A stretch of DNA of 35,437 nt from the NCBI RefSeq assembly GCF_017815135.1, contig NZ_JAGJCF010000028.1, positions 1 through 35,437 of the forward strand, read 5' to 3'. This DNA comes from Jiella mangrovi. Lineage in GTDB: Bacteria; Pseudomonadota; Alphaproteobacteria; Rhizobiales; Rhizobiaceae. The notes beneath the pieces are model-generated. The model did no database searches. It was not told the DNA's origin and was given only the letters and a program-made list of their open reading frames with translations. The stretch's first letter is position 1, and every line of letters starts with the position of its first letter. Below, in pieces: positions 14,375 through 22,210 of this stretch. The translations under genes were made by a program, and so were the position numbers.

Positions 14375-14576
14375 GAAAAGGCCGCCAGACGGCCGAGGCG
14401 AAATGGTCGGCGACCGGTGGCGCTGCGGCCTCGGAGACGCTGGCACAAACCACCCTGCACGGCCCGCCGTCTGCGGGATCAATTGCAGTCGTGACGCATC
14501 GCGCGTTGACACGCAACGGGCTGCCGCGCATCAGGGAACCGATCAGTCAGCCATGCGAAGAGGCGGGATGGAATTC

Positions 14577-15191
14577 ATGAGCGATACGATCATCCGCTCG
14601 GTCGAGCAGCTCGAGGGCCTCTACGGCGAGGTCTATGCCACGGCCTGGGCGAAGGAAATCGACCATCTCAACGCGGATTATCGCGCCCTGATCGAGGCCT
14701 CGCCCTTCGTTCTCGTCGCGAGCGTCGGGCCGGAGGGGCTGGACTGCTCGCCGCGCGGCGACCCGCCGGGCTTCGTCGCAATCGAGGACGACCGGACGCT
14801 GCTTCTGCCCGATCGCCTCGGCAACAACCGGGCCGACACGCTGACCAACATCATCCGCGATCCGCGCGTGGCGCTGTTGTTTCTCATTCCCGGCGTCGGC
14901 GAGACGCTGAGGGTCAGCGGCAAGGCGGAGATCGACACGGCCCCGGCACTGCTCGAACGCTTCGCGATGAACGGCAAGAACCCTCGCAGCGTGGTGCGCA
15001 TCAAGATCGACAGCGTCTATTTCCAGTGCCAGAAAGCGCTGGCGCGGTCCGGTCTGTGGGACCCCTCCCGCCATGTCGCGCGCGGTGTCCTGCCGACGGC
15101 CGGCGACATGATCGGCGGCCTGGTCGAAGGCTTCGACAGCAAGAAATACGACGCGGACTATCCCGAACGGATGAAGCGCACGATCTACTGA
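14577..15191 (+). CDS. FMN-binding PPOX-type flavoprotein (pyridoxamine 5'-phosphate oxidase family)
   Basis: A 204-residue protein of the split-barrel flavin fold, like the MSMEG_1061/COG3576 group. Segments that fit are SPFVLVASVGPEGLDCSPRG, ADTLTNIIRDPRVALLFLIP and GETLRVSGKAEI, which bind FMN and form the barrel. The C-terminal part has CQKALARSGLW, a usual ending in this group. The start at 14577 gives MSDTIIRSVEQLEGLYGE, the common N-terminus of relatives; ATGs at 14568 and 14553 are alternatives, and AGAGGCGGG lies upstream of all but the last. The reaction is not known for the group, and true PNPOx activity is not expected. Confidence 0.88.
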   Translation: MSDTIIRSVEQLEGLYGEVYATAWAKEIDHLNADYRALIEASPFVLVASVGPEGLDCSPRGDPPGFVAIEDDRTLLLPDRLGNNRADTLTNIIRDPRVALLFLIPGVGETLRVSGKAEIDTAPALLERFAMNGKNPRSVVRIKIDSVYFQCQKALARSGLWDPSRHVARGVLPTAGDMIGGLVEGFDSKKYDADYPERMKRTIY

Positions 15192-15217
15192 TGCCGCGCT
15201 TCCGGTGCCGGGCGACC

Positions 15218-15480
15218 GGATGGACGCCAGTGCACGACAGTCTCGTCGAACGGCGCATATCGAGTGCCTGACACTCCGGGATCAGGCGTCCGCTTTTATC
15301 GCGCTCGTCATGCTCGGGCCCCGTCCCGAGCATCCATTGCGCCGATTAAGCTTCTGTTTTGTCGAACGTTCCTGGATTCTCGGGACGGGGCCCGAGAATG
15401 ACGAAGCGTCGAATGCTGCGCCTTCTCGATCAAGTCGTTGCCGGCCGTCGAGGATCGTGTCGTGCACCAAGGATGGACGC
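15218..15480. mobile_element. Nested palindrome with terminal inverted repeats and 10-base direct repeats (MITE-like)
   Basis: GGATGGACGC occurs at 15218-15227 and again in the same direction at 15471-15480. Just inside are GTGCACGACA (15230-15239) and its exact complement (15458-15467). Further in, 32-base arms at 15305-15336 and 15373-15404 are inverted copies with only two differences, and each arm folds into its own hairpin (CTCGGG/CCCGAG). The two differences change a G-C pair to T-A within the hairpin. The element fills the gap between two convergent genes. It has no reading frame of note, so any mobility would need an external transposase. Confidence 0.65.
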
Positions 15481-15570
15481 ACAAAGAACGCTCTAACCTG
15501 TTTGATCTACGCATCGTTCGTTGAGCGCCGGGCGGAAAAGTGCAGGCCGTTCTTTCAAGGCGCCGGGCCC

Positions 15571-15936
15571 TCAGCGCTCGCGCCGCAGGCCCTTGGCCTT
15601 CAGCTCGTCGAGATAGCCCTGCCAGCGCGCGTCCTTCTCGCGTCCGAGTTCGGACAGGTAGCTCCAGGAGAAGAGCCCGGAATCGTGGCCGTCGGAAAAC
15701 ACGATCCTGATGGCGTAGTGACCGATCGGCTGGACATCGGCGATCTCGACGTCGCGCTTTCCCGACATGGTCTTGCGGTCTGCCTCGGAATGGCCGCGCA
15801 CTTCGGCCGAGGGCGACAGGACACGCAGGAACTCTGCGGAGAATTCGTCCCCGGCGCCGTCCGTCCAGACGACCTTGAGCGTGCGCCTGTCCCTGGCGAC
15901 CTTGATTTCGCTCGGCGCTTCGACCTTGGCATTCAT
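15571..15936 (-). CDS. DUF971 domain protein
   Basis: A 121-residue protein whose body matches the DUF971 pattern (the small domain also found at the N-terminus of gamma-butyrobetaine hydroxylases). Marks are RRTLKVVWTDGAGDEFSAEF near the N-terminus, the EIADVQPIGHYAIRIVFSDG strand region and DSGLFSWSYLSELG. The domain is thought to bind metal or aid Fe-S related work, but the role is not settled. Start 15936 (MNAKVEAPSEIKV) is preferred over the upstream in-frame ATG at 16041, whose extension is Arg-rich and not conserved-looking. It is divergent from moaA, whose product is an Fe-S enzyme; this may reflect a functional link. Confidence 0.85.
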   Translation of the reverse strand: MNAKVEAPSEIKVARDRRTLKVVWTDGAGDEFSAEFLRVLSPSAEVRGHSEADRKTMSGKRDVEIADVQPIGHYAIRIVFSDGHDSGLFSWSYLSELGREKDARWQGYLDELKAKGLRRER

Positions 15937-16063
15937 CGCCGCGATATTCCTTCGTATCGGCGGGCCCACGCCTTTGCGTGTCGCTTTCCGATGACCCGAT
16001 CGGCCATGGCGGCTTGACCCTACCCCCGGCCAATTCCACATTCAGCCTCAAGATTGCAAGCAG

Positions 16064-17137
16064 ATGAGCCCCCGAAGGGAAGAATTCTTGAACATTGCCC
16101 GCGACATCGCCGAGCGCCCCGGCGCGACGACGGCTCCGTCTTCGCAGATGATCGATCCGTTCGGCCGGGCGATCACCTATCTGCGCATTTCGGTGACCGA
16201 TCGCTGCGACTTTCGCTGCGTCTACTGCATGGCCGAGGACATGACGTTTCTGCCGAAGCGCGATCTCCTGACTTTGGAGGAGCTCGACCGGCTGGCCACC
16301 GCCTTCGTCGACAAGGGCGTGAAGAAGCTGCGGCTCACCGGCGGCGAACCGCTGGTCCGGCGCAACATCATGCATCTCATCCGCTCGCTGTCGCGCCATC
16401 TCGGCACGGGCGCCTTGGAAGAGCTGACGATCACCACCAACGGCTCGCAGCTCGAGCGCTTCGCATCCGAGCTCGCCGATTGCGGCGTCAAGCGCATCAA
16501 TGTCTCGCTCGATACGCTCGACGAGGTGAAGTTCAAGGCGATCACCCGCTGGGGCGATCTCGCCAAGGTGATGGCCGGCATTCGCGCGGCCCAGAAAGCC
16601 GGCATCAAGATCAAGCTCAATGCCGTTGCGCTCAAGGGCTTCAACGACGGGGAAATTCCCGAGATGCTGCGCTGGGCCCATGGCGAGGGCATGGACCTCA
16701 CCTTGATCGAGACGATGCCGCTCGGCGAGATCGACGGCGACCGGACTGATCAGTATCTGCCGCTGTCTGCGGTTCGCGCCGGTCTCTCGGAGCGTTTCAC
16801 GCTCGCCGACATCCCCTACAAGACCGGCGGGCCGGCCCGCTATGTCGAGGTGGAGGAGACCGGCGGCCGGCTTGGCTTCATCACGCCGCTGACCCACAAT
16901 TTCTGCGAAAGCTGTAACCGCGTTCGCCTGACCTGCACCGGCACGCTGTATATGTGCCTTGGCCAGGAAGACGCGGCCGACCTCAGGACGCCGCTCAGAG
17001 CATCCGAGAGCAACGAACTCCTGTCGAACGCCATCGACGAGGCGATCGGCCGGAAACCGAAGGGACACGACTTCATTATCGATCGGGAGACGCGCAAACC
17101 GGCGGTCTCGCGACATATGAGTGTGACCGGAGGATAA
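16064..17137 (+). CDS. moaA: GTP 3',8-cyclase MoaA
   Basis: A 357-residue radical-SAM enzyme that converts GTP into 3',8-cyclo-GTP, the first step of molybdenum cofactor synthesis, together with MoaC. The N-terminal cluster motif is CDFRCVYC (Cys48, 52, 55), the SAM region TGGEPLVR follows, and the C-terminal cluster that binds GTP is [13 protein letters not shown] with a further Cys in LYMC. The protein ends in Gly-Gly (MSVTGG), the tail needed for catalysis. The start at 16064 has a weak ribosome site; MIDPFGR (16148) or TTG at 16088 are alternatives. The small exported protein gene starts two bases after its stop. mobA of the same pathway lies 2.6 kb downstream; moaC, moeA and others are not here. 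Confidence 0.96.
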   Translation: MSPRREEFLNIARDIAERPGATTAPSSQMIDPFGRAITYLRISVTDRCDFRCVYCMAEDMTFLPKRDLLTLEELDRLATAFVDKGVKKLRLTGGEPLVRRNIMHLIRSLSRHLGTGALEELTITTNGSQLERFASELADCGVKRINVSLDTLDEVKFKAITRWGDLAKVMAGIRAAQKAGIKIKLNAVALKGFNDGEIPEMLRWAHGEGMDLTLIETMPLGEIDGDRTDQYLPLSAVRAGLSERFTLADIPYKTGGPARYVEVEETGGRLGFITPLTHNFCESCNRVRLTCTGTLYMCLGQEDAADLRTPLRASESNELLSNAIDEAIGRKPKGHDFIIDRETRKPAVSRHMSVTGG

Positions 17138-17138
17138 C

Positions 17139-17621
17139 ATGCGGATATTGCGGCCAGTTTCGATCGCGGCGGCCGGTGGCCTCGCCGCGATGATTGCGGT
17201 CGGCGCGGCTGATGCCGGCCAGATCACCTACAAGAACGATCGTTTCGGGACGAAGGCGAGTTTTCCCTCAGAAGCCTTTCCCCAGAAGCTGCCGGCGCCC
17301 CTGGAAGGCGACGGGCTCGCCTGGGCCTCGCCCGAGGGCGCGCGGATCTTCATCTATGCCCGCGAAAATCGTGGCAACGAGACACCCCGATCGATCATTC
17401 GCGAGCGCGGCAAGATCGACGACGTCACCTATGATGCGTCGGGCCGCCGCTGGGCGGTGGTGTCGGGCTATCGCGACGGCCAGATCTTCTATGAGCGCTA
17501 CATCTTTCGCGGCAACCTCATCCACTCGGTCGCCATCCACTATCCGAAAGACCAGCGCGCGACCTACGACAAGCTGGTCGGCCCGGTCACGAAGACATTG
17601 AGAGGCCCGGCGGGAAGCTGA
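17139..17621 (+). CDS. Small exported protein of unknown function
   Basis: A 160-residue protein with a signal peptide (MRILRPVSIAAAGGLAAMIA, likely cleaved after ADA) and no further membrane segment, so it is probably periplasmic. The mature part is about 130 residues, with alternating strands such as ASFPSEAFPQKLPAP and YERYIFRGNLIHSVAIHYP. I do not recognise a named family. GGAGGATAAC directly precedes the ATG, inside the moaA end, so it is translated from the moaA transcript. The tight coupling is seen directly; a role in molybdenum cofactor use would be only a guess. Confidence 0.8.
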   Translation: MRILRPVSIAAAGGLAAMIAVGAADAGQITYKNDRFGTKASFPSEAFPQKLPAPLEGDGLAWASPEGARIFIYARENRGNETPRSIIRERGKIDDVTYDASGRRWAVVSGYRDGQIFYERYIFRGNLIHSVAIHYPKDQRATYDKLVGPVTKTLRGPAGS

Positions 17622-17667
17622 GGCTGGATCGCCGCGAGCGCGCTTCGCGGCTCCACGGGCGAACCGG

Positions 17668-18222
17668 CTACCCCTTCTTCGAAGCAAGCGGTTTCGGCCG
17701 CCACAAGCGAATGCCGGCCGAGCTTTGCTTGCGGCCCTCCTCGGATCGCTGCGGACGTTCGGCCGTCGCCAGCGCTTCGATCAGGTCACGGATTTCGTCC
17801 CAGTCCCGGTCGGAGCTGGGTGCAGCTTTGCTGGATTTCGCCTCGGCGGCGAGCTCAGCGTCGTGGATCGGCGGCCCGGATTTGTGCGCCAGCGAGGTTT
17901 TGAGCGCCGCCGACAGGCGGGTGGAAGCCGGATCAATCTCATTCCTGTCGGGCGCTTCCCTGCGCCGTGTCTCCTCGGCGGCTATCAGCGCATCGAGCGC
18001 GCGTCCAAGGCCCGCGACCTTGGCGACGGTTCCGCCCGTAACCGGTGGGCCGTCGGCTTGGTCGGGACCTGCGCTCGACACCTGATCTTCGACGGCATCG
18101 TCCGGCTTTCGCCGCGCGCGCCGACGCCGCTGCTGCTCGGTGGCATCACCGAGCTCACGCCGATGCTCTTTCGACGCATAGCCGCCAAGAACTGCGGTGA
18201 CGGCAGATAAGTTAAACGTCAT
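17668..18222 (-). CDS. Charged hypothetical cytoplasmic protein
   Basis: A 184-residue protein with no signal peptide after the first 15 residues (MTFNLSAVTAVLGGYASKEH) and no clear domain. It has a very basic stretch (about residues 27-37, with [13 protein letters not shown]), then Ala/Glu/Asp-rich regions likely to be helical or disordered, and a C-terminal WDEIRDLIEALATAE segment that may form a helix. Start 18222 is well supported by GGAGAAGGAGCG immediately upstream. It is convergent with the exported protein gene and divergent from the MFS gene. Not recognised; it might be a regulator or nucleoid-binding protein because of the basic stretch, but this is weak. Confidence 0.65.
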   Translation of the reverse strand: MTFNLSAVTAVLGGYASKEHRRELGDATEQQRRRRARRKPDDAVEDQVSSAGPDQADGPPVTGGTVAKVAGLGRALDALIAAEETRRREAPDRNEIDPASTRLSAALKTSLAHKSGPPIHDAELAAEAKSSKAAPSSDRDWDEIRDLIEALATAERPQRSEEGRKQSSAGIRLWRPKPLASKKG

Positions 18223-18529
18223 CGCTCCTTCTCCCAACACGCATGAGGAAGAATTCTCAGGCGGAAACAACGACGATTTCCTTCGATTCAACAGTATAAT
18301 TTTATCAAAATCCCGCCCACCTGACAGTTCTCTCGATTTTGTGATTGCGCTCGCCCTCCCAGACGCTACGGCACTCGCGGAAACAGGGGTGAAGCGGTCA
18401 GGTGGCTCGTCCGTCGCCCTTGCCCCGGCGCCGCTTGCAGGACATCTTGCCCACGCATGGAACCGGTGACGCCCTGTCGCCGAGCATGGCAGCCGAGCAT
18501 GGCAGACGGACAGGCGCAAAGACCCGGAC
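18223..18529. promoter_or_regulatory. Divergent intergenic region between the charged protein gene and the MFS gene
   Basis: About 307 bases. Bases 18240-18330 are AT-richer and hold the probable promoter of the minus-strand gene. At 18479-18504 a 13-base unit (GCCGAGCATGGCA) is repeated twice in tandem, shortly before the MFS start. No gene is supported here; short frames on both strands look like noise. Confidence 0.4.
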
Positions 18530-19744
18530 ATGACAGCATTTCGCGAAACGCAATCGTCGGGCGCAAATCTCGCCGTGCGACGGCCGATGCTGGCGACCCT
18601 GATGATCGCATCGGCGGTCTCGCCCCTGGCGATCAACATTTTCATTCCCTCGATGGCGTCGATCGCCCGCGATCTCCTCGCCGAGGAGGCGATCGTCGGC
18701 CTCGGCCTGTCGCTCTATCTCGCCGCGACCGCCTTCATCCAGCTCCTCGCGGGGCCGCTGTCCGATCGCTACGGCCGAAGGCCGGTGATCATCGGCGGCA
18801 TGGTCCTGTTCATGGCCGGCACCGTCATGTGCGTGCTCGCGGAAGGCGTCTGGCTGTTCCTCGCCGGCCGTGTCGTCCAGGCGGCGAGCGCGACCGGCAT
18901 CGCCCTGTCACGGGCGATCGTGCGCGACGTCTATGAGCGCCAACGCGCCGCCGCGATGATCGGCTACGTCACCATGGGGCTTGCCGTTGCCCCGATGATC
19001 GGGCCGTTGATCGGCGGGACGATCGACACCGCATTCGGCTGGCGCATGGTGTTCTGGCTGCTCGCGGGGATAGGCGCTCTCACCCTCGGCCTGCTCTTTG
19101 CCGATCTTTCCGAAACCAATCCCGAACGCGGCAAGCCGATCCGCGAGCAGTTCAAGAATTACGGCGAACTCTTCGCTGCGGGCGCCTTTTGGAGATACGC
19201 CTTCGTTTCCGCGCTGATCTCGGCGGTGTTCTTCGCCTTTCTGGGCGGCGCGGCCTTCGTCGCGGTGAATGTGCTCGGCATGACGCCCGCCGGCTACGGC
19301 CTGTGGTTCGCCCTGTGCGCCGGCGGCTACATCCTCGGCAATTTCCTCACCGCCCAGCTCTCCGAAAAGCTCGGAATCAAGACGCTGATGGTGGCCGGCA
19401 GCGCCATATCAATGAGCGCCGCCCTCGTCTCCTCGGGCGCCATCGCCTTTGGCTGGCTCGCGCCGCTCACGGTCTTCGGGCCGATGTTCTTCGTCGGCAT
19501 CGGCAACGGCCTGGCAACCCCCACATCGACCGCCGGCGGCGTCAGCGTCGTGCCCCATGCGGCGGGGGCTGCCGCCGGCATGCTCGGCGCGCTGCAGATC
19601 GGCATGGGGGCGCTCGCCTCCTTCGCCGCCTCGCTCGTCGCGACACGCTACGGTGGGCCGCTCGGCCTGTTCGCCCTGATGTCGGCCTTCGGCTTCGGCT
19701 CGCTGATGGTTGCCTCGTCGGCGCGGCGTGCCTCCACTGCCTGA
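18530..19744 (+). CDS. Bcr/CflA-type multidrug efflux MFS transporter
   Basis: A 404-residue inner-membrane protein with 12 predicted segments, a drug:proton antiporter of the Bcr/CflA group. The first part has ISPSM-like SPLAINIFIPSMASIARDL in TM1, and the MFS motif A appears as GPLSDRYGRRPV after TM2. VVQAASATGIALSRAIVRD in TM4 is typical of Bcr/CflA. Length and layout match the family. The ribosome site is weak. Its stop overlaps the mobA start (TGATG), so the two genes are translated from one message despite no obvious shared pathway. Confidence 0.92.
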   Translation: MTAFRETQSSGANLAVRRPMLATLMIASAVSPLAINIFIPSMASIARDLLAEEAIVGLGLSLYLAATAFIQLLAGPLSDRYGRRPVIIGGMVLFMAGTVMCVLAEGVWLFLAGRVVQAASATGIALSRAIVRDVYERQRAAAMIGYVTMGLAVAPMIGPLIGGTIDTAFGWRMVFWLLAGIGALTLGLLFADLSETNPERGKPIREQFKNYGELFAAGAFWRYAFVSALISAVFFAFLGGAAFVAVNVLGMTPAGYGLWFALCAGGYILGNFLTAQLSEKLGIKTLMVAGSAISMSAALVSSGAIAFGWLAPLTVFGPMFFVGIGNGLATPTSTAGGVSVVPHAAGAAAGMLGALQIGMGALASFAASLVATRYGGPLGLFALMSAFGFGSLMVASSARRASTA

Positions 19745-20376
19745 TGAGGCCGGCGGGCCTCATCCTCGCCGGCGGGCGCGGCAGCCGAATGCGCGGCACC
19801 GTGCCCAAACCGCTGATCGCCTTGGCAGGCCGGCCGCTGATCGCTCACGTGATTGAGCGGATCGGCGCCCGAACCTCGTCGATCATCCTCGCAGCCCCTC
19901 GCGGCGCCGGCTACGAGCGCTTCGCCCATCCGCTCGCTCCGGATCTGAGGCCGGGACTGCCCGGCCCCCTCGCCGGCATCGAGGCCGGGCTGGCCGCGAT
20001 CGCGACGCCCGGCCCCCATGGCGCTGAAACGCCCCGCCATTGCCTCGTCGTGCCAGGAGACACGCCATTCCTGCCACGTGATCTTCTGGAGCGCCTCTCG
20101 CCCCATCTCGGCGAGCGCCCGGTCGTCGCCGCCTTTGCGGGCCGGCTGCAGCCAGCGACGGGGCTGTGGCCGCTGTCGCGACTGCCGGATCTCAGCCGCT
20201 GGCTCGACGAGGGCAAGCCCCTGGCGATCCGCGCCTTTCTGGAAAGCAGCGGTTTTGCGGCGGTCGAGATCGAGCCCACGGCCACATCTCCGGGCAGCGA
20301 TCCGTTCTTCAACGTCAACACGCCGGACGATCTTTCAGTCGCCGAAACCTTCTTGCAGCTGAAATCAGAGAGCTGA
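19744..20376 (+). CDS. mobA: Molybdenum cofactor guanylyltransferase MobA
   Basis: A 210-residue nucleotidyltransferase that joins GMP to molybdopterin to give the MGD form of the cofactor. The nucleotide-binding loop reads LAGGRGSRM (8-16), close to the usual LAGGxSxRMG, with Lys22 in VPKPL. The metal-binding motif GDTPFL is at 105-110. FNVNTPDDL near the C-terminus is a family mark. The start overlaps the MFS stop. moaA lies upstream on the same strand, but three other genes intervene, one of them on the opposite strand, so the two are probably not one operon. Confidence 0.93.
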   Translation: MRPAGLILAGGRGSRMRGTVPKPLIALAGRPLIAHVIERIGARTSSIILAAPRGAGYERFAHPLAPDLRPGLPGPLAGIEAGLAAIATPGPHGAETPRHCLVVPGDTPFLPRDLLERLSPHLGERPVVAAFAGRLQPATGLWPLSRLPDLSRWLDEGKPLAIRAFLESSGFAAVEIEPTATSPGSDPFFNVNTPDDLSVAETFLQLKSES

Positions 20377-20552
20377 GAGCGCCCGCCGCGCGGCAATCCT
20401 TTGTGGCCAAAGGACAAACGGCAGTTGCTTTCCGCTTTCGAAAAATGGCAGCATGCCTTCCGACCAAGCATGCTCATTCACGCGGCAGCGACGCTGCCGC
20501 GTCGGGCTGGTTTCATAAAAGACAACTGCGTCCTGACGACAAAGGAATTTCC

Positions 20553-21365
20553 ATGCGTATAGCCCGATCATTCGCTCTCGCCGCCGCCATGTCGGCGCTT
20601 CTCGCCGGCGCCGCCGTGGCGCAGGAGAGCGACGCCGACAAGGACTGGTCGACCGTCAGGATCGGCACGGAAGGCGCCTATCCGCCCTTCAACTTCCTCG
20701 ACGCCTCGGGCGAGCTCAAGGGCTTCGACGTCGACATCGCCAAGGCGCTCTGCGATCAGATGAAGGTGGAATGCACCTTTGTGACCCAGGATTGGGACGG
20801 CATGATCCCGGCGCTGCAGAACGGCAATTTCGACGCCATCGTCGCCTCGATGTCGATCACGCCGGAGCGCGAGGAACAGATCGCCTTCACCAACAAATAC
20901 TACAACACCCCGCCGGCGATCGCCGTGCCGAAGGATTCGGAGATCACCGAGGCGACCGACGCGGCGCTGACCGGCAAGCAGATCGGCGCTCAGGTCTCGA
21001 CGACTCATGCGCGCGCCGCTGCCGCACTGTTCCCCGATGCTGAAATCCGTCAATATCCGACCGCCGAGGAATACAAGCTCGACATCGAGAACGGCCGGCT
21101 CGACGCCGTGATGGACGACGTCGTCGTTCTCGACGAATGGGTGAAGAGCGACGCGGGCGCCTGCTGCAAGATCCTCGGCACGCTGCCGGCCGATCCCCAG
21201 ATCTATGGCAAGGGCGTCGGGGTCGGCCTCAGGAAGGGCGACGACAAGCTGAAGGAAATGTTCAACCAGGCGATCGTCGCGATCCGCGAAGACGGCACTT
21301 ACAAGAAGATCCAGGACAAGTATTTCGACTTCGACGTCTATGGCGCCGATCCGGCCGCGCAGTGA
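20553..21365 (+). CDS. ABC transporter substrate-binding protein for polar/basic amino acids or opines
   Basis: A 270-residue periplasmic binding protein of SBP family 3 (HisJ/ArgT/OccT type). The signal peptide ends AAVA before QESDADK. Family signs are RIGTEGAYPPFNFLDASGEL, KGFDVDIAKALCDQM, WDGMIPALQNGNFDAIVASM with SITPEREEQIAFT, and DDVVVLDEWV. Two adjacent cysteines (ACCKILG) sit in the C-terminal lobe, near where many relatives carry a related segment. The ATG at 20553 is preceded by AAGGAATTTCC. It captures a polar amino acid or derivative; the exact ligand is not deducible. It is followed by a terminator and then by the permease genes. Confidence 0.93.
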   Translation: MRIARSFALAAAMSALLAGAAVAQESDADKDWSTVRIGTEGAYPPFNFLDASGELKGFDVDIAKALCDQMKVECTFVTQDWDGMIPALQNGNFDAIVASMSITPEREEQIAFTNKYYNTPPAIAVPKDSEITEATDAALTGKQIGAQVSTTHARAAAALFPDAEIRQYPTAEEYKLDIENGRLDAVMDDVVVLDEWVKSDAGACCKILGTLPADPQIYGKGVGVGLRKGDDKLKEMFNQAIVAIREDGTYKKIQDKYFDFDVYGADPAAQ

Positions 21366-21392
21366 CGCGCGAAGCAGGATAGCGTGTCGAAC

Positions 21393-21426
21393 GGGCCGCT
21401 CTCGCCGCGCGAGGGCGGCCCTTTTT
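21393..21426 (+). terminator. Rho-independent terminator between binding-protein and permease genes
   Basis: A 13-base stem (GGGCCGCTCTCGC at 21393-21405; right arm 21409-21421, one wobble) with a three-base loop, followed by five T at 21422-21426. It lies 28 bases past the binding-protein stop. It would let most transcripts end here and some read through to the permeases, so that binding protein is made in excess. Confidence 0.9.
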
Positions 21427-21499
21427 CAGGGGCGTCGGTGCGTGCGGGTGCCGCATTCTCCGATCCCGATGACCAACCGATCGCCAGAGAACGGATCGG

Positions 21500-22210
21500 A
21501 TGAACGAATCTCTCACCCTGCTCGGTTTCGGCCCGACCGGCTGGGGCGACGATCTCGCCAGAGGCGTCGTCGTCACCGTCACACTGTCCCTGGCGACCCT
21601 GCCGATCGGCCTTTGCCTCGGCTTCCTTCTGTCGCTGGCCAAGCAGTCGGAAGACGCACTCCTGAAGCTTTCGGCCGATATCTTCACGACGATCTTTCGC
21701 GGCCTGCCCGAGCTTCTGACGCTGTTTCTCGTCTATTTCGGCATCAACGCGGCGCTGAAATCGCTGTCCGACGCCACCGGCCTGCCCGATCTTGCCCTGT
21801 CGAGCTTCGTCTCCGGCATGGTGGCGCTCGGCGTCGTGTTTTCAGCCTTTGCCTCCGAGGTCTTCCTCTCGGCTTTTAGGGCGATCCCCCACGGCCAGCG
21901 CGAGGGCGGCATGGCGCTGGGTCTCGGCCGGGCGAAGGTCATGCTCCTCGTCATCCTGCCGCAGCTGATCAAGATCGCTTTGCCCGGTCTCGCCAATCTG
22001 TGGATGAACCTCTTGAAGGACACCGCCCTCGTCTCGGTCATCGGCCTTGCCGACATCCTGCGCCAGGCCGGCATCGCCGCGCGCGTCTCGCGCGAGCCGT
22101 TCCTGTTCTTCGGGACCGCGATCGTGCTTTATCTCGTCCTGACGATGCTCTCCTCGATCGCCATCGGCGGCATCGACCGCTGGACCAAGCGCGGGGAGAT
22201 GGCGAAATGA
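21500..22210 (+). CDS. ABC transporter permease, HisQ/OccQ-like
   Basis: A 236-residue integral membrane subunit of a polar amino-acid ABC importer. It has about five hydrophobic segments. The EAA loop that docks to the ATPase reads EGGMALGLGRAKVMLLVILP. The N-terminal part holds IFRGLPELLTLFLVYFG, a hallmark of the His/Glu/Gln/Arg/opine permeases. The start is 73 bases after the terminator; the ribosome site is weak to moderate (GAGAACGGATCGG region). The stop overlaps the start of the second permease by four bases (ATGA). Confidence 0.93.
   Translation: MNESLTLLGFGPTGWGDDLARGVVVTVTLSLATLPIGLCLGFLLSLAKQSEDALLKLSADIFTTIFRGLPELLTLFLVYFGINAALKSLSDATGLPDLALSSFVSGMVALGVVFSAFASEVFLSAFRAIPHGQREGGMALGLGRAKVMLLVILPQLIKIALPGLANLWMNLLKDTALVSVIGLADILRQAGIAARVSREPFLFFGTAIVLYLVLTMLSSIAIGGIDRWTKRGEMAK

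Noticed and set aside
14389-14405. Small hairpin (GGCCG-CCAGA-CGGCC) after the SRAP gene as a terminator
   Set aside because: The stem is only five base pairs and no T run follows.
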